28,984 bases of DNA from a virus. The translations under genes were made by a program, and so were the position numbers. The stretch lies in IMG/VR virus record IMGVR_UViG_3300032236_001746, positions 1 to 28,984 of that record. The stretch is one strand, 5' to 3'. Shown here one piece after another: positions 4,919 through 13,307 of the stretch. Numbering within the stretch: position 1 is the first letter of the stretch; each line of letters begins with the position of its first letter. The notes under the pieces are model-generated. The model had not been told where the DNA came from, did no database searches, and saw nothing but the letters and a program-made list of their open reading frames with translations.

Positions 4919-7447
4919 TTATAATCTGGAACGGAGATGTTTTCCAACTATATTTTTTATAAAATCTTCTCTTAATTGTTGTGGTTCTGCTGCTGGTTGT
5001 GCTTCCTTATTTTTGATCCACACATATTTTTCATCAGCTTCCCCAGGAACATAATCTTTATCCTTTTGTTTCATGTATGAATAGCCTAATGTTTTTATGT
5101 ATTGATTAAGTGCATCAAGATCTTCTTGGCTTAATAATGAACCTTTATATTTCAATCTATCACCATCTTTTTTAATAAATGGTTTTGGTCTACCTTCTTT
5201 TTTATAATTGTCATATAAATTAGTGTAAATTGATAAACCTTTTTCAATTAGATTTTGTATCTCAGGTGTCTTTTCTTGTTCTTTATTTGCACTATCTTGT
5301 GTTTTAACCATATCAGCAACACGACTTGTTTGAGTTGATGTGTCGCCCGTTGTTGTTCCAGTTGTTGTCGCTGTAGTTCCAGTAGTAGTTGCTGTTGAGC
5401 CTGTTGTTGTACCTGTTGCTGTACCCGCACACATAGCCATTTGCTGGTCATAAAGAGCTTTATCTATCACCTTAGCATTACCAAGGAATGCTGATGTTGA
5501 AGGCCCAAATTTACCGTCCGCACCGCCTGTTAACTCAAACCCTCTTGAACCTATACATTCTTGTAATTTTTTAACATATGGTGAAATACAACCTAATTCA
5601 ATTGTGTCTCCATTATCTAAATTTTTACTACTACAATCATGATATTGGAAAGCAGAATCGTCTTTTTTATTTCCACCATCAGTAGTTGTTGTTGTTTGTC
5701 CACCTGCAGATTCACCATCCCAAGTAATTGACACATTAGATAAACCAGTAGTTGGATTGTTATCACCACCTACACCTGCTGATGCAATATCTAAAATTTC
5801 TTTTTTAAGTTCATAACCTTCAGCACCTAATGTGCTTGTACCGATTTCTTTAATCATTTCAACAAAATCATGACCAAATGTACCATGATACATTTCTAAA
5901 AATTGTGATACTGCATTTTTTCCTTTGTATGTCTTACCTGTTAAGATATGCATGATACCCACTAAATTTTTAAGATCACCTAATACAACCCAACCTCTTA
6001 CATTTGTTGCAGCATCATCAACATATTGATGCATTTGTTGTGGTGAAATCTCAGTTGCTTGTTCACTTAATGTTTCATCGCTTTCTTCTCCACCAGTTTC
6101 GGCATTACCAACTTGAAGTTGTTGTCCGTTACATGTATATGTTCCTCTTCTTTTATTGTTTTTGTAAAATACTCTACCATTTGGATAAAATAATAAACCA
6201 CCATTTGTGTCATACTCTTTATCTCCGGTATTCTTAACATAAATTACTGGATCACCACCAGATGTCACAGCAATTGTTGTTCCATTATCATCTAATAATG
6301 CTGATACACAAGGACCAAATGTTTTTACTTTTACAGTATCATTTGATTTTTTATACAAATAGTAAAATGCTGCAATACCTGCACCACCTAAAACTAATTT
6401 CCAAAAACCACCAATTTTAGGATAAGCTTTTTTCCATTTATCCCATCTACTACCTTTTGTATTTTCTTCAATAGCCGCTTTATTCTGTTTAAGATCATCT
6501 TCAATTTTAGTTATTGTTGTTGTACTTGCTTCAGTAGCAGTTGTTGCTGTTCCGGCAGCACCAGTTGTTGTTGCGCCTGCTGTTCCAGTTGCAGTTCCAG
6601 CACCTGGCTCTGGTGTTAAACCTTTTTTAGCATATTTTCCAGATTTAACATATTTTCTTTTAACGATCTCTTGTTTAACGGAAGCACCTTCACCAATCGC
6701 TTTGTTAATATTAATGTTAATATCACGACCAGCTGACATTCCTTTAGATGTAAAATAAGCTAACAATTCTTCTTCACTATTAATAATTCTACCTTCCAAT
6801 TGGAACGGCTTGAATTCATTAATCGCTTCAATATTACTAACACTATTACTTACATTTGCATCAACAGCGGTAGTAGCATCTTCACCAGCTGCCGCAGGAT
6901 TAACTTTAGTTGCCCCACGTTCAGCAATCATTTCATCAGCAATTAGTTTAGCTTCGCTTTCTGAATATGGACTTGAAAGACTTTTCAATTTACTAATAAT
7001 TTGTTCTCTAGTCATAGTAAGATATTCCGGAGCATCTTTCAATGCAAGACTAGCAATTGAACTAGCAGCTTTTTGTGCTAATTTAACGTTACCACTTCTA
7101 AGTAAACCTCTTTTTATTGTCCCAATACCAGCTGGTGCAATTGTACCAGCTTCTAAACTATGTATTAAGTCATCAACAGACGTTATTGTTTTTAAATTAA
7201 CATCTTTAATACCACCAAAACCAACATTTTTCAAAACATTTTCCAATGCTGTTCTTTCTGCTGGTGCTATATCTTTTAATCCTGTGGCTAATTCTTGACC
7301 TGCTTTTTCCCAAGTAGCAGCATCAGCTTCATTGATTACATTTTCTAAAATAATGTTATTTTCAACAATGTTTTCGTTTAAAGTTTTTGATGGTTCATAT
7401 TTCATCAAAAGTTTAACTCTTTCTAATATTATGTTCTTATTTTTCAT
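4919..7447 (-). CDS. Large probable virion protein with targeting helix and peptidoglycan-binding-like domain
   Basis: This 842-aa protein is of unknown family. Residues 1-40 form a signal-like helix with candidate cleavage sites at T-L-N-E25, N-I-V-E29 and V-I-N-E40. Helical segments follow, then a Thr/Ala/Gly-rich linker (about 285-315) and one hydrophobic segment (FWKLVLGGAGIAAFYYLYKK, about 345-365). After a variable middle part comes a segment resembling a peptidoglycan-binding domain (VKKLQECIGSRGF then GADGKFGPSTSAFL), a second Thr/Gly/Ala linker and a charged C-terminal end. The layout suits a protein carried in the virion that meets cell wall or membrane on entry, but that is inference. 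It is last in an operon with the 387- and 94-aa genes (spacings 4 and 6 nt). Confidence 0.78.
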   Translation of the reverse strand: MKNKNIILERVKLLMKYEPSKTLNENIVENNIILENVINEADAATWEKAGQELATGLKDIAPAERTALENVLKNVGFGGIKDVNLKTITSVDDLIHSLEAGTIAPAGIGTIKRGLLRSGNVKLAQKAASSIASLALKDAPEYLTMTREQIISKLKSLSSPYSESEAKLIADEMIAERGATKVNPAAAGEDATTAVDANVSNSVSNIEAINEFKPFQLEGRIINSEEELLAYFTSKGMSAGRDINININKAIGEGASVKQEIVKRKYVKSGKYAKKGLTPEPGAGTATGTAGATTTGAAGTATTATEASTTTITKIEDDLKQNKAAIEENTKGSRWDKWKKAYPKIGGFWKLVLGGAGIAAFYYLYKKSNDTVKVKTFGPCVSALLDDNGTTIAVTSGGDPVIYVKNTGDKEYDTNGGLLFYPNGRVFYKNNKRRGTYTCNGQQLQVGNAETGGEESDETLSEQATEISPQQMHQYVDDAATNVRGWVVLGDLKNLVGIMHILTGKTYKGKNAVSQFLEMYHGTFGHDFVEMIKEIGTSTLGAEGYELKKEILDIASAGVGGDNNPTTGLSNVSITWDGESAGGQTTTTTDGGNKKDDSAFQYHDCSSKNLDNGDTIELGCISPYVKKLQECIGSRGFELTGGADGKFGPSTSAFLGNAKVIDKALYDQQMAMCAGTATGTTTGSTATTTGTTATTTGTTTGDTSTQTSRVADMVKTQDSANKEQEKTPEIQNLIEKGLSIYTNLYDNYKKEGRPKPFIKKDGDRLKYKGSLLSQEDLDALNQYIKTLGYSYMKQKDKDYVPGEADEKYVWIKNKEAQPAAEPQQLREDFIKNIVGKHLRSRL

Positions 7448-7451
7448 ATTT

Positions 7452-8615
7452 TTAATAATCTACTCCTTTTTTAAATTGACCTGCTGTTGTTGGACCTAAT
7501 TTCTTCATTAATTCATCACTTGAATCGCCCCCCAACATACTACCAATATACTGTGACACTTTACCAATTGCACCACTATCTGCAGCACCAGTTATTGCAC
7601 TGGCAACACCAAATTGTTTAGCTGAACTTTTAACCGCTTGTTGTGTTGTACCTTTAATAGATTTAACACCAAATGATTCAATTATATCTGCAATATATTT
7701 TGTTGCTTTATCTAACATACTACCAACCCATTTCAATCCCATTTTTTCTGACATAAATTTTCCAGCATCAGTTAAAACACCTTTTGATTTAGATAAGATT
7801 GTAGTACCATTTTTTGTGATTGTTTGAGCCATTTCAGCTGTTCCTGGATTTGCTTTCAATTCTTGTACTACCTGACCTACACCTTTACCTTGCGTCTTAG
7901 CAAATAAACCAAGTCCTTTAACTTTTGTCATAAAAGCTTTTGCTAATCCTGAAAATGCTATCCCCAATACATCAGCAATTAAATTCATCCAATGAAATTC
8001 TTGATAATTTGTAAATGCTAAATATACATCATAAAGTGCCATAACACCCCAAGCAACACCAGTTACTATTGAACCAACACCAGTTGTGTTTAAGAATGTT
8101 TCAATAGCAATACCAACTGGATTATATAACATTTGTCTAAAGTCCTCAAAAAATGGTGAACATTTACCTCCAGTTATACAAGTCAAAAGGTCTTTTGCTG
8201 ATTTAACAGCAGTTGAACCAAATTCTTTAACTTTATCAACCATATACCCACCAGCAGACTTAACTTTATCAGCTGTCCAATTCCAAGCATCTGATAACCA
8301 ATTTTCCATTAAAACTGTTGATTCTGTAATTAATGTTCTACCGTATTTGTAATCAAATTCTAACATTAACTTAGTTTTCATATCAAAAGAAAAATTTTCC
8401 AGTAATTGATATGTAACTCTTCTTTGGTAATTTACGATTTCGTATATGTCAACTAACTTATTCTCATAAGCATAAATTGAATTTTCTTTAAGAATTTGTA
8501 AGCTTCTTTCTATTGAGAATTCACCCCAATTATATGATTTATCTTCAGCAAGTGAATAAATTCTTTCTTCGCTGACAAAATATAACCCATTTAATGAAAC
8601 CTTAAATAAACTCAT
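7452..8615 (-). CDS. Probable virion or membrane-active protein, unknown
   Basis: This 387-aa protein is not recognised. Residues 1-93 form a polar, aromatic-rich domain. Residues 95-105 (LITESTVLMEN) resemble the N-terminal targeting helix of its neighbours and offer a possible L-M-E cleavage site, so the first about 104 residues could be a long propeptide. A Cys pair follows (LLTCITGGKC), then hydrophobic segments (NPVGIAIETFLNTTGVGSIV and WGVMALYDVYLAF, about 165-205). The rest is helical, rich in Gly, Ala and Lys. It might insert in membranes. It lies between the 94-aa and 842-aa genes in one operon, so the three products probably act together. Confidence 0.72.
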   Translation of the reverse strand: MSLFKVSLNGLYFVSEERIYSLAEDKSYNWGEFSIERSLQILKENSIYAYENKLVDIYEIVNYQRRVTYQLLENFSFDMKTKLMLEFDYKYGRTLITESTVLMENWLSDAWNWTADKVKSAGGYMVDKVKEFGSTAVKSAKDLLTCITGGKCSPFFEDFRQMLYNPVGIAIETFLNTTGVGSIVTGVAWGVMALYDVYLAFTNYQEFHWMNLIADVLGIAFSGLAKAFMTKVKGLGLFAKTQGKGVGQVVQELKANPGTAEMAQTITKNGTTILSKSKGVLTDAGKFMSEKMGLKWVGSMLDKATKYIADIIESFGVKSIKGTTQQAVKSSAKQFGVASAITGAADSGAIGKVSQYIGSMLGGDSSDELMKKLGPTTAGQFKKGVDY

Positions 8616-8621
8616 ATAATT

Positions 8622-8906
8622 TTAATTTAATGGATTTCCTTTACCTCTCTTTAATGAACTTCCAACAACGTCTTCCCATTTTGTAACATCTACTTGATTA
8701 GCGGGTCCTCTTGATACACCACTCTCCCATTTATCAACAGTTGGATATCCTTGACCTCCACCAGTTGACCCTGAAGATGTACCAGATTCTGGAGCCGCAC
8801 TTGCAGCTGCTTCTGGTGATCCTGCGGCGTCAGTTGTTTCACCCTGTTCAGTAACTTCTTTAGATAAAATAAGTTTTAGTTGTTTTTCAGTTAATAATAA
8901 ATCCAT
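8622..8906 (-). CDS. Small probable internal head protein with targeting helix
   Basis: This 94-aa protein starts with the helix MDLLLTEKQLKLILSKEVTE, which ends in a possible cleavage site V18-T19-E20 followed by Gln. The remaining part is disordered in appearance, rich in Ala, Ser, Gly and Glu (residues 21-57), and ends in a short region with Trp and Lys (DVTKWEDVVGSSLKRGKG). The product looks like a cleaved, flexible internal protein. It is the first gene of the operon with the 387- and 842-aa genes, and its ATG lies 4 nt from a GATATTTATG box. Confidence 0.72.
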   Translation of the reverse strand: MDLLLTEKQLKLILSKEVTEQGETTDAAGSPEAAASAAPESGTSSGSTGGGQGYPTVDKWESGVSRGPANQVDVTKWEDVVGSSLKRGKGNPLN

Positions 8907-8910
8907 AACT

Positions 8911-8920
8911 CATAAATATC
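8911..8920 (-). promoter_or_regulatory. TATTTAT box before the virion operon
   Basis: On the minus strand this reads GATATTTATG, 4 nt before the ATG at 8906. It would drive the 94-, 387- and 842-aa genes. Confidence 0.45.
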
Positions 8921-8960
8921 AAAAAACTTGGGAATTTTGTAGTCCTAGACGATAAAAGTT

Positions 8961-9329
8961 TTATACGTCATATATTGAGCTATCTATTTTAGCAAACATC
9001 TTAATAAATTGTCCTGCTTTTGCGTTTGCTTCGTCTTCAATTGGTCCACCAATATCGGGTGGTTTTACCTTTAAGTCACCTCTTTCAAATTGTTGGTGAT
9101 GCGTTAATTCATGTGCTAAACTTCTCATTACGTCAACTAGAGCCCTATTATGAGCATTTACTTTAACAATCTTGTTTTCTTTGGTATAATCATAGTTAGC
9201 GGTAGTTTTCAACTCACCTCTACCATTTTGAATTGCCATAGTAGGTGGGTTTTTGATCCCTAATTCTTTGATAACAAATTTTGCAAATTCTTTCAATTTT
9301 GCTTTTTTCTCGTCGGTTAGTCCAGCCAT
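8961..9329 (-). CDS. Small HExxH zinc metalloprotease-like protein
   Basis: This 122-aa protein has the zinc-binding motif H73-E74-L-T-H77 in a helix (SLAHELTHHQQ) and a downstream acidic segment (GGPIEDEANAKAG, E98 or E100) that can provide the third ligand. This is the plan of compact gluzincin or SprT/ImmA-like peptidases. It has no signal peptide, so it should act in the cytoplasm or in the virion. The substrate is unknown. A second small HExxH protein of similar plan is at 18836-19231. The gene starts 13 nt after the stop of the 77-aa gene and still keeps a GATATTTATT box in that gap, which suggests its own promoter. Confidence 0.8.
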   Translation of the reverse strand: MAGLTDEKKAKLKEFAKFVIKELGIKNPPTMAIQNGRGELKTTANYDYTKENKIVKVNAHNRALVDVMRSLAHELTHHQQFERGDLKVKPPDIGGPIEDEANAKAGQFIKMFAKIDSSIYDV

Positions 9330-9334
9330 AATAT

Positions 9335-9344
9335 AATAAATATC
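9335..9344 (-). promoter_or_regulatory. TATTTAT box before the metalloprotease gene
   Basis: On the minus strand this reads GATATTTATT, 5 nt before the ATG at 9329. It overlaps the TGA stop of the preceding gene, yet the motif is intact. Confidence 0.45.
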
Positions 9345-9576
9345 ACAAAGTTAATTGTTCGGGTAAATCATTTTCTTTTAAGTATTCAATTAAAAGGTCT
9401 ATTACCGAATTTTCATCAAAATCTCTAACATCAGCCTCATCGATTATTTCAGTTGAGTAATATATGACATCATTATACTCTAACTCTAAAATTCTATAAA
9501 AATCTTCCCCATCTTCTTTTGTGGAGAATTCAATATATAATCTGCGATTGTTGTAGAAGAATTCGTGTATTAACAT
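9343..9576 (-). CDS. Small acidic protein, unknown
   Basis: This 77-aa protein is acidic and not recognised. It has a strand-rich first half with several Tyr and Phe (LIHEFFYNNRRLYIEF) and a helical, acidic end (SVIDLLIEYLKENDLPEQ). I chose the ATG at 9574-9576; an in-frame TTG three codons earlier is less likely. It is followed directly by the metalloprotease gene in the same direction. The 96-nt region to the divergent gene at 9673 is very AT-rich and probably holds promoters for both sides. Confidence 0.65.
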   Translation of the reverse strand: MLIHEFFYNNRRLYIEFSTKEDGEDFYRILELEYNDVIYYSTEIIDEADVRDFDENSVIDLLIEYLKENDLPEQLTL

Positions 9577-9672
9577 TATAAACAATCATAATTATATAAA
9601 AAAAACATAAAAATCAAAAAATAATTATGTTAAGTAATACAATTTCAATATTTTTTTGTTATTATTAATGTT

Positions 9673-9984
9673 ATGGATTGGTATACAATAGAATACTTAT
9701 ACCCGTTGAGTTTCAAGGAATTTAAGAAAATAATGTTTCCTAATACCGGCATTGTTAGTTTGACGGTATTAAACAACTATGACCTTAAAAAACTTTATCA
9801 TTTCTTTGATAAAGAAAAGGTCTATTTGATTGTTGAAAAATTAAAGCAAAATCAATGGGTATATACGATTACAACAAATGATGTTGTTTTAGGACCCGGA
9901 AATTTTCAAAACAGTAGAGAAAAAATTGAAGAAGAGGGGTTCTTAGATTGTTTTAGAGTATTAGAAAATATATTAAATCACTAA
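9673..9984 (+). CDS. Unknown protein, 103 aa
   Basis: This protein is not recognised. It begins MDWYTIEYLYPLSFKEFKK, has a central hydrophobic-basic stretch (KKLYHFFDKEKVYLIVEKLK), and a strand-like segment (WVYTITTNDVVLGPG). There is no signal peptide or membrane span. It is followed after 3 nt by a 104-aa gene and then a 48-aa gene, so the three form one operon that ends at the terminator near 10437-10467. The WYTIEYLYP start and Phe-rich content recall small phage proteins of unknown role. Confidence 0.68.
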   Translation: MDWYTIEYLYPLSFKEFKKIMFPNTGIVSLTVLNNYDLKKLYHFFDKEKVYLIVEKLKQNQWVYTITTNDVVLGPGNFQNSREKIEEEGFLDCFRVLENILNH

Positions 9985-9987
9985 ATA

Positions 9988-10302
9988 ATGAACAATATTT
10001 ATAATATGGATATGACAATCAATTTTCTATTACAAGCCACTAAAATACTAACTGTAGGTGATTATGACGATAATCAACTAGAAATGATAATAAATTTTAT
10101 CAGTAATGTTGACAATGAGACATTAAATGATTATAATAATACATGTACTATATTATCATATGATACAGATTTACATCTTTTTGTTGAAGTATTAGATGCA
10201 TTAATTGCAATATGCGAAGAAAAGGAAGATTATGAAGTTTGTGATATATTGAAACATAAAAAAGACGATTCGATCGAAATAATGGAAACTAAAACTATAT
10301 AA
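9988..10302 (+). CDS. Acidic helical protein, unknown
   Basis: This 104-aa protein is not recognised. It is acidic (rich in Asp, Glu and Asn), predicted largely helical by eye, and has three Cys (NTCTILS, AICEEKE, YEVCDIL). No metal motif is clear. It begins 3 nt after the stop of the 103-aa gene and ends 1 nt before the start of the 48-aa gene, so it is the middle gene of a tight operon. An internal ATG five codons later is an alternative start. Confidence 0.65.
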   Translation: MNNIYNMDMTINFLLQATKILTVGDYDDNQLEMIINFISNVDNETLNDYNNTCTILSYDTDLHLFVEVLDALIAICEEKEDYEVCDILKHKKDDSIEIMETKTI

Positions 10303-10303
10303 T

Positions 10304-10450
10304 ATGAGTGTATTGAAAATGACTGAGGAAGAAAAAAAGAAAATTTCTGATCAGCACAAACAACTAGAAAAAGAAGCAAAAGAAAAAAAAGAACAATTGA
10401 AACAAGGATTAACTAAACCGAATTTCAATGACAATAAAAAAACCTCCTAA
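10304..10450 (+). CDS. Tiny Lys/Glu-rich helical protein
   Basis: This 48-aa reading frame starts with ATG 1 nt after the preceding stop and runs to TAA at 10448-10450. It is almost all charged helix (TEEEKKKISDQHKQLEKEAK and onward), so a coiled coil is likely. Its stop codon falls in the loop of the following terminator hairpin. The tight spacing to the upstream gene supports it as real. The function is unknown. Confidence 0.55.
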   Translation: MSVLKMTEEEKKKISDQHKQLEKEAKEKKEQLKQGLTKPNFNDNKKTS

Positions 10451-10467
10451 TTTTGGAGGTTTTTTTG
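10437..10467 (+). terminator. Bidirectional intrinsic terminator
   Basis: AAAAAACCTCC and GGAGGTTTTTTT flank a TAATTTT loop (stems at 10442-10447 and 10455-10460). The A-tract and T-tract allow termination in both directions. It ends the 9673-10450 operon on plus and, on minus, the small membrane protein gene and perhaps the glycosyltransferase operon. Confidence 0.9.
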
Positions 10468-10692
10468 TTTATTTAATAATTTGGTATAATAAATGTATAA
10501 GCCAAAAAAGAATCCCGCAATACAATACAAGACGAAATTCGCTCTCCATAAACTCCCTGTCAGTAATATTAGGGAATATTGAACGGCATCGAACCCAAAA
10601 GGATTGAAGAATAGTGCTAGCATTAGGAACATGTCTTTTAGAAACGGCAGACGATGTTCTCTGTGTTTTAATTTTTTGATTGTTTTTATCAC
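10447..10692 (-). CDS. Small two-span membrane protein
   Basis: This 81-aa protein has a basic N-terminal part (KTIKKLKHREHR) and two hydrophobic segments (MFLMLALFFNPFGFDAVQY and ANFVLYCIAGFFFGLYIYY), so both ends should lie in the cytoplasm. Function is unknown; small two-span phage proteins include holins and exclusion proteins, but nothing here picks one. The start used is a GTG at 10692, chosen because no ATG is in frame upstream; a later ATG (residue 21) is possible. A competing frame over the same region reads as less hydrophobic and is likely not coding. Confidence 0.6.
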   Translation of the reverse strand: MIKTIKKLKHREHRLPFLKDMFLMLALFFNPFGFDAVQYSLILLTGSLWRANFVLYCIAGFFFGLYIYYTKLLNKQKNLQN

Positions 10693-10744
10693 CGTCAGGG
10701 TCCATCTAAATTAAGTTATATGTTTATGTCCTTAAGACTAAAAC

Positions 10745-10754
10745 AATAAATACC
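10745..10754 (-). promoter_or_regulatory. TATTTAT box before the small membrane protein gene
   Basis: On the minus strand this reads GGTATTTATT. It sits right after the stop of the last glycosyltransferase gene and about 53 nt before the GTG start at 10692. Confidence 0.35.
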
Positions 10755-10755
10755 C

Positions 10756-12429
10756 TTAACTTTCTTTTCTCTCGTAACCTTTGTAGAAATCAAAACGGTC
10801 ATGTTCTGTTGGTGTTGCCAATAAAACCCCTGGGAAGATGTTACCTTTTATTGTTTCTTGATAAATGTATGACATCCAAGTCTGCTCAAAAGGATGAGCC
10901 CAGGTTGTTGTTAAAAACATTTTTTTATTACCTTCTCTTGAAACTACTTGCGGCCAATTACAATAATAAATTTCGCCAGTTGCATAAGGTAAACCTCTAT
11001 ATGTTTTAATATTATTAAATTTTAGAAATGGTGACGCATTTGTATCATTACTTAATTTAACTGGATTTTCTGGGAATAATTGTGATCTAACACCAGCTGG
11101 AACATTATGCCAAGACCATTGTCTTGTATTGTCACCATAAAACTCCGTAAAATTCCATTTTAGAAAATCAAAATTCTCAGACCAAGCTATGTCAATCATT
11201 AAATTGTAAAAATTATCAATTTTCCTTCTAAACCCATTTTTACAAAATTCATCTGGCCCCATGTAAAAAAACATATCATCCTCAAAGAAGAAATGGTAAT
11301 CAAATCCATTTTCTTCTGCATGCTCAGCTATAAACTGTCTACCACCACATATTCCTAAATTCTCCTTATGTATTTCCTCAAAACCATATTTCTCACATAA
11401 AATATCATAATCAGTATCAGTATCTCTATTAAGTGAATTATTCAACAAATATTTTTTAGGTTTATCCAAAAAATTCTTATCATATATCTCAAATGATTTA
11501 CATAACTTCTCAAATTGACTAGGAGCGTTAAATGTTAAAACATATAAAGCAGTGTTATTTTTATCATGTGGATTCTGCTTAATAAATTCACTTTTTTCTT
11601 GACGTGCAACTAATGTTTCGTTTTTCAAGTTCTCAAAAAATGTACCTAATAACCCATTATTTTCAATATCAAAATATTGAATATATTGAGGGTATTTGTA
11701 TGTCATTATTGTGAATATACTTTCTTCTGTCCCCATTAAACCCTTATTCAAGGTTTCATATAATAAACTATGGTATATGTTGTTTATTGTTGTTATTAAC
11801 CCTTTTGGTCCGCCAAATATACCACCTCTAGCAACTTTGTCCACAATCCCTTCTGAATATCTACACATCTCATCATACTTGAATCCATGTATTTCAACCT
11901 TACCGTCATATGGAAAACATACAAAGCTAAATTTATTAAGATACTTTTCTAATTTTTGTATAACACCATCTTTCCAGAAATAACCTTCATGAACTGTATT
12001 TGTTAACGCACCATCAACCCAAACCATATAATCTGAATTGAATGGATCTAAAATTGCAGCATCATTCAACAAAAACATTTTTGACATTACAATTGGGTTG
12101 TACATTTCTAATTTTGCTTGTGTACTTTCAGCCAACCAACCAGCTTGATTATACCAATTCGGATTCAACCTAATTTTTTGTATTTTATCAAACATGTCAC
12201 CATTATTTCTAAACCAATCTAAATCTCTAACAATAATTGACGTGTTATCACTGCTACGTTTACTTTCAACAAAATCACGATATTGTTCTTCTATGTATAT
12301 TATCATATTATCTTGAGTTTTCATTAACTTCTCAAGATTATTAAGATAGTGATCAAAACTTCTATTCCACCCCTGTGTTAATTGATCTCTTTTTATATCC
12401 CAAATGCCAGTTACTATAGTTGTGCTCAT
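10756..12429 (-). CDS. Two-domain glycosyltransferase (HtrL/YibB-like plus GT2-like)
   Basis: This 557-aa protein looks like a fusion. Residues 1 to about 285 resemble the HtrL/YibB (WlaTC) family: ALYD-like VWVDGALTN at 136-143 and GGIFGG at 202-207 match the spacing in the neighbouring 293-aa protein. Residues from about 290 begin a GT-A domain (ALYVLTFNAPSQFEKL) with the acidic triad E383-D384-D385 (FFFEDDMFF) that should bind the nucleotide sugar and metal. The two sites could add two sugars in sequence. No membrane span is seen. It is the last of six glycosyltransferase genes; its ATG overlaps the stop of the preceding gene by 4 nt. The fold calls come from motifs seen by eye. Confidence 0.78.
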   Translation of the reverse strand: MSTTIVTGIWDIKRDQLTQGWNRSFDHYLNNLEKLMKTQDNMIIYIEEQYRDFVESKRSSDNTSIIVRDLDWFRNNGDMFDKIQKIRLNPNWYNQAGWLAESTQAKLEMYNPIVMSKMFLLNDAAILDPFNSDYMVWVDGALTNTVHEGYFWKDGVIQKLEKYLNKFSFVCFPYDGKVEIHGFKYDEMCRYSEGIVDKVARGGIFGGPKGLITTINNIYHSLLYETLNKGLMGTEESIFTIMTYKYPQYIQYFDIENNGLLGTFFENLKNETLVARQEKSEFIKQNPHDKNNTALYVLTFNAPSQFEKLCKSFEIYDKNFLDKPKKYLLNNSLNRDTDTDYDILCEKYGFEEIHKENLGICGGRQFIAEHAEENGFDYHFFFEDDMFFYMGPDEFCKNGFRRKIDNFYNLMIDIAWSENFDFLKWNFTEFYGDNTRQWSWHNVPAGVRSQLFPENPVKLSNDTNASPFLKFNNIKTYRGLPYATGEIYYCNWPQVVSREGNKKMFLTTTWAHPFEQTWMSYIYQETIKGNIFPGVLLATPTEHDRFDFYKGYERKES

Positions 12430-13307
12430 TGTAAATTTTCTAAAACTTTATAAAATGATTTTTTTTCAATAAAGTACTCTTCTATTGTTTGATTATTCCC
12501 ATGATGTTGGAAATTGTTTTCATGCGTCCAAACATCAAAATAATCATTAACAAACATATCACTATAATTGTAAAAAATTGTTGTTAATAGGTTTTCTTCG
12601 TGCCATTGAATTCTTTTATATTTTGTAATAATACATTCAATAGCGTCACTAAACTTAGCAAATAAATCATCAATTAACTTTGTGTCCCCTCCAAATACAC
12701 CCCCAATTACGTGCCATTTACCATCATATTCATTATCAAAACATTCCCTAGGCTGTTGATTCCAAAAATTAAGTTGATTTTCTTTAGTTATCACAAACAA
12801 TTTATTTTCAGTTATTTTATTTAAATTAGCTAAAAAATTGTTATTGAATAATTCTGATTTATAGTAGTCATCACCACTAACATAAGCACCTTTACAATCA
12901 ATATATTTATCTGGTATTATACCAGTATACGATAATCCTGCATCAAACCAATAAATCCTATCATAACCATCTGTATTTTCTTCTTTTAACCAATATAATT
13001 TCATATACTGTAATTCAATACATCTATCACCCCTTTTAGCTTCTTCATAATCTTTATATTGATCAAATAATTCTTTCCAATTATGATTTTCTAAATCAAA
13101 TATTTTCAATGTTAAATTTGCATGTTCCCCTAAATGACCCTTAACATCATCATATTCTTCTTCAGATGTGTAAACAACAAAGTCAGCTTCATTCATTTTC
13201 AATAATGATTTTAATGAATGAATATAATGATAACCCCTACTAGGTCTCCCCCCAAATTTTGTATTATGTAATTTACAATAAATCGCACTTACTACTTTAG
13301 TTTTCAT
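12426..13307 (-). CDS. HtrL/YibB-like glycosyltransferase
   Basis: This 293-aa protein fits the HtrL/YibB (WlaTC-type) family: a basic start with SAIYCKLHNTKFGGRP, the motif IYWFDAGLSYTG at 118-129 (an acidic site in the position of DxD), and VIGGVFGGD at 200-208. Related genes are found in lipooligosaccharide and capsule loci, where they are thought to transfer sugars. It shows clear partial similarity in motif layout to the N-terminal half of the next protein (10756-12429), so one may derive from the other by duplication. It overlaps the upstream GT10-like gene by 11 nt and the downstream gene by 4 nt. Confidence 0.78.
   Translation of the reverse strand: MKTKVVSAIYCKLHNTKFGGRPSRGYHYIHSLKSLLKMNEADFVVYTSEEEYDDVKGHLGEHANLTLKIFDLENHNWKELFDQYKDYEEAKRGDRCIELQYMKLYWLKEENTDGYDRIYWFDAGLSYTGIIPDKYIDCKGAYVSGDDYYKSELFNNNFLANLNKITENKLFVITKENQLNFWNQQPRECFDNEYDGKWHVIGGVFGGDTKLIDDLFAKFSDAIECIITKYKRIQWHEENLLTTIFYNYSDMFVNDYFDVWTHENNFQHHGNNQTIEEYFIEKKSFYKVLENLQ

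Noticed and set aside
5330-5430. Tandem-repeat-like DNA, considered as a CRISPR or satellite
   Set aside because: The repetition follows the Thr/Ala/Gly codons of the linker in the 842-aa protein; there are no regular spacers.
8911-8920. Plus-strand reading of the TATTTAT boxes as T4-like late promoters (ATAAATA)
   Set aside because: Read on the other strand most of the copies point away from the adjacent gene, and no plus-strand gene follows this copy. The sense orientation is TATTTAT.
10469-10705. A 78-codon minus-strand frame starting MDPDGDKNNQ
   Set aside because: It overlaps the 81-aa two-span membrane protein in another frame. It has an ATG start, but its composition is less protein-like and only one weak hydrophobic end is present.
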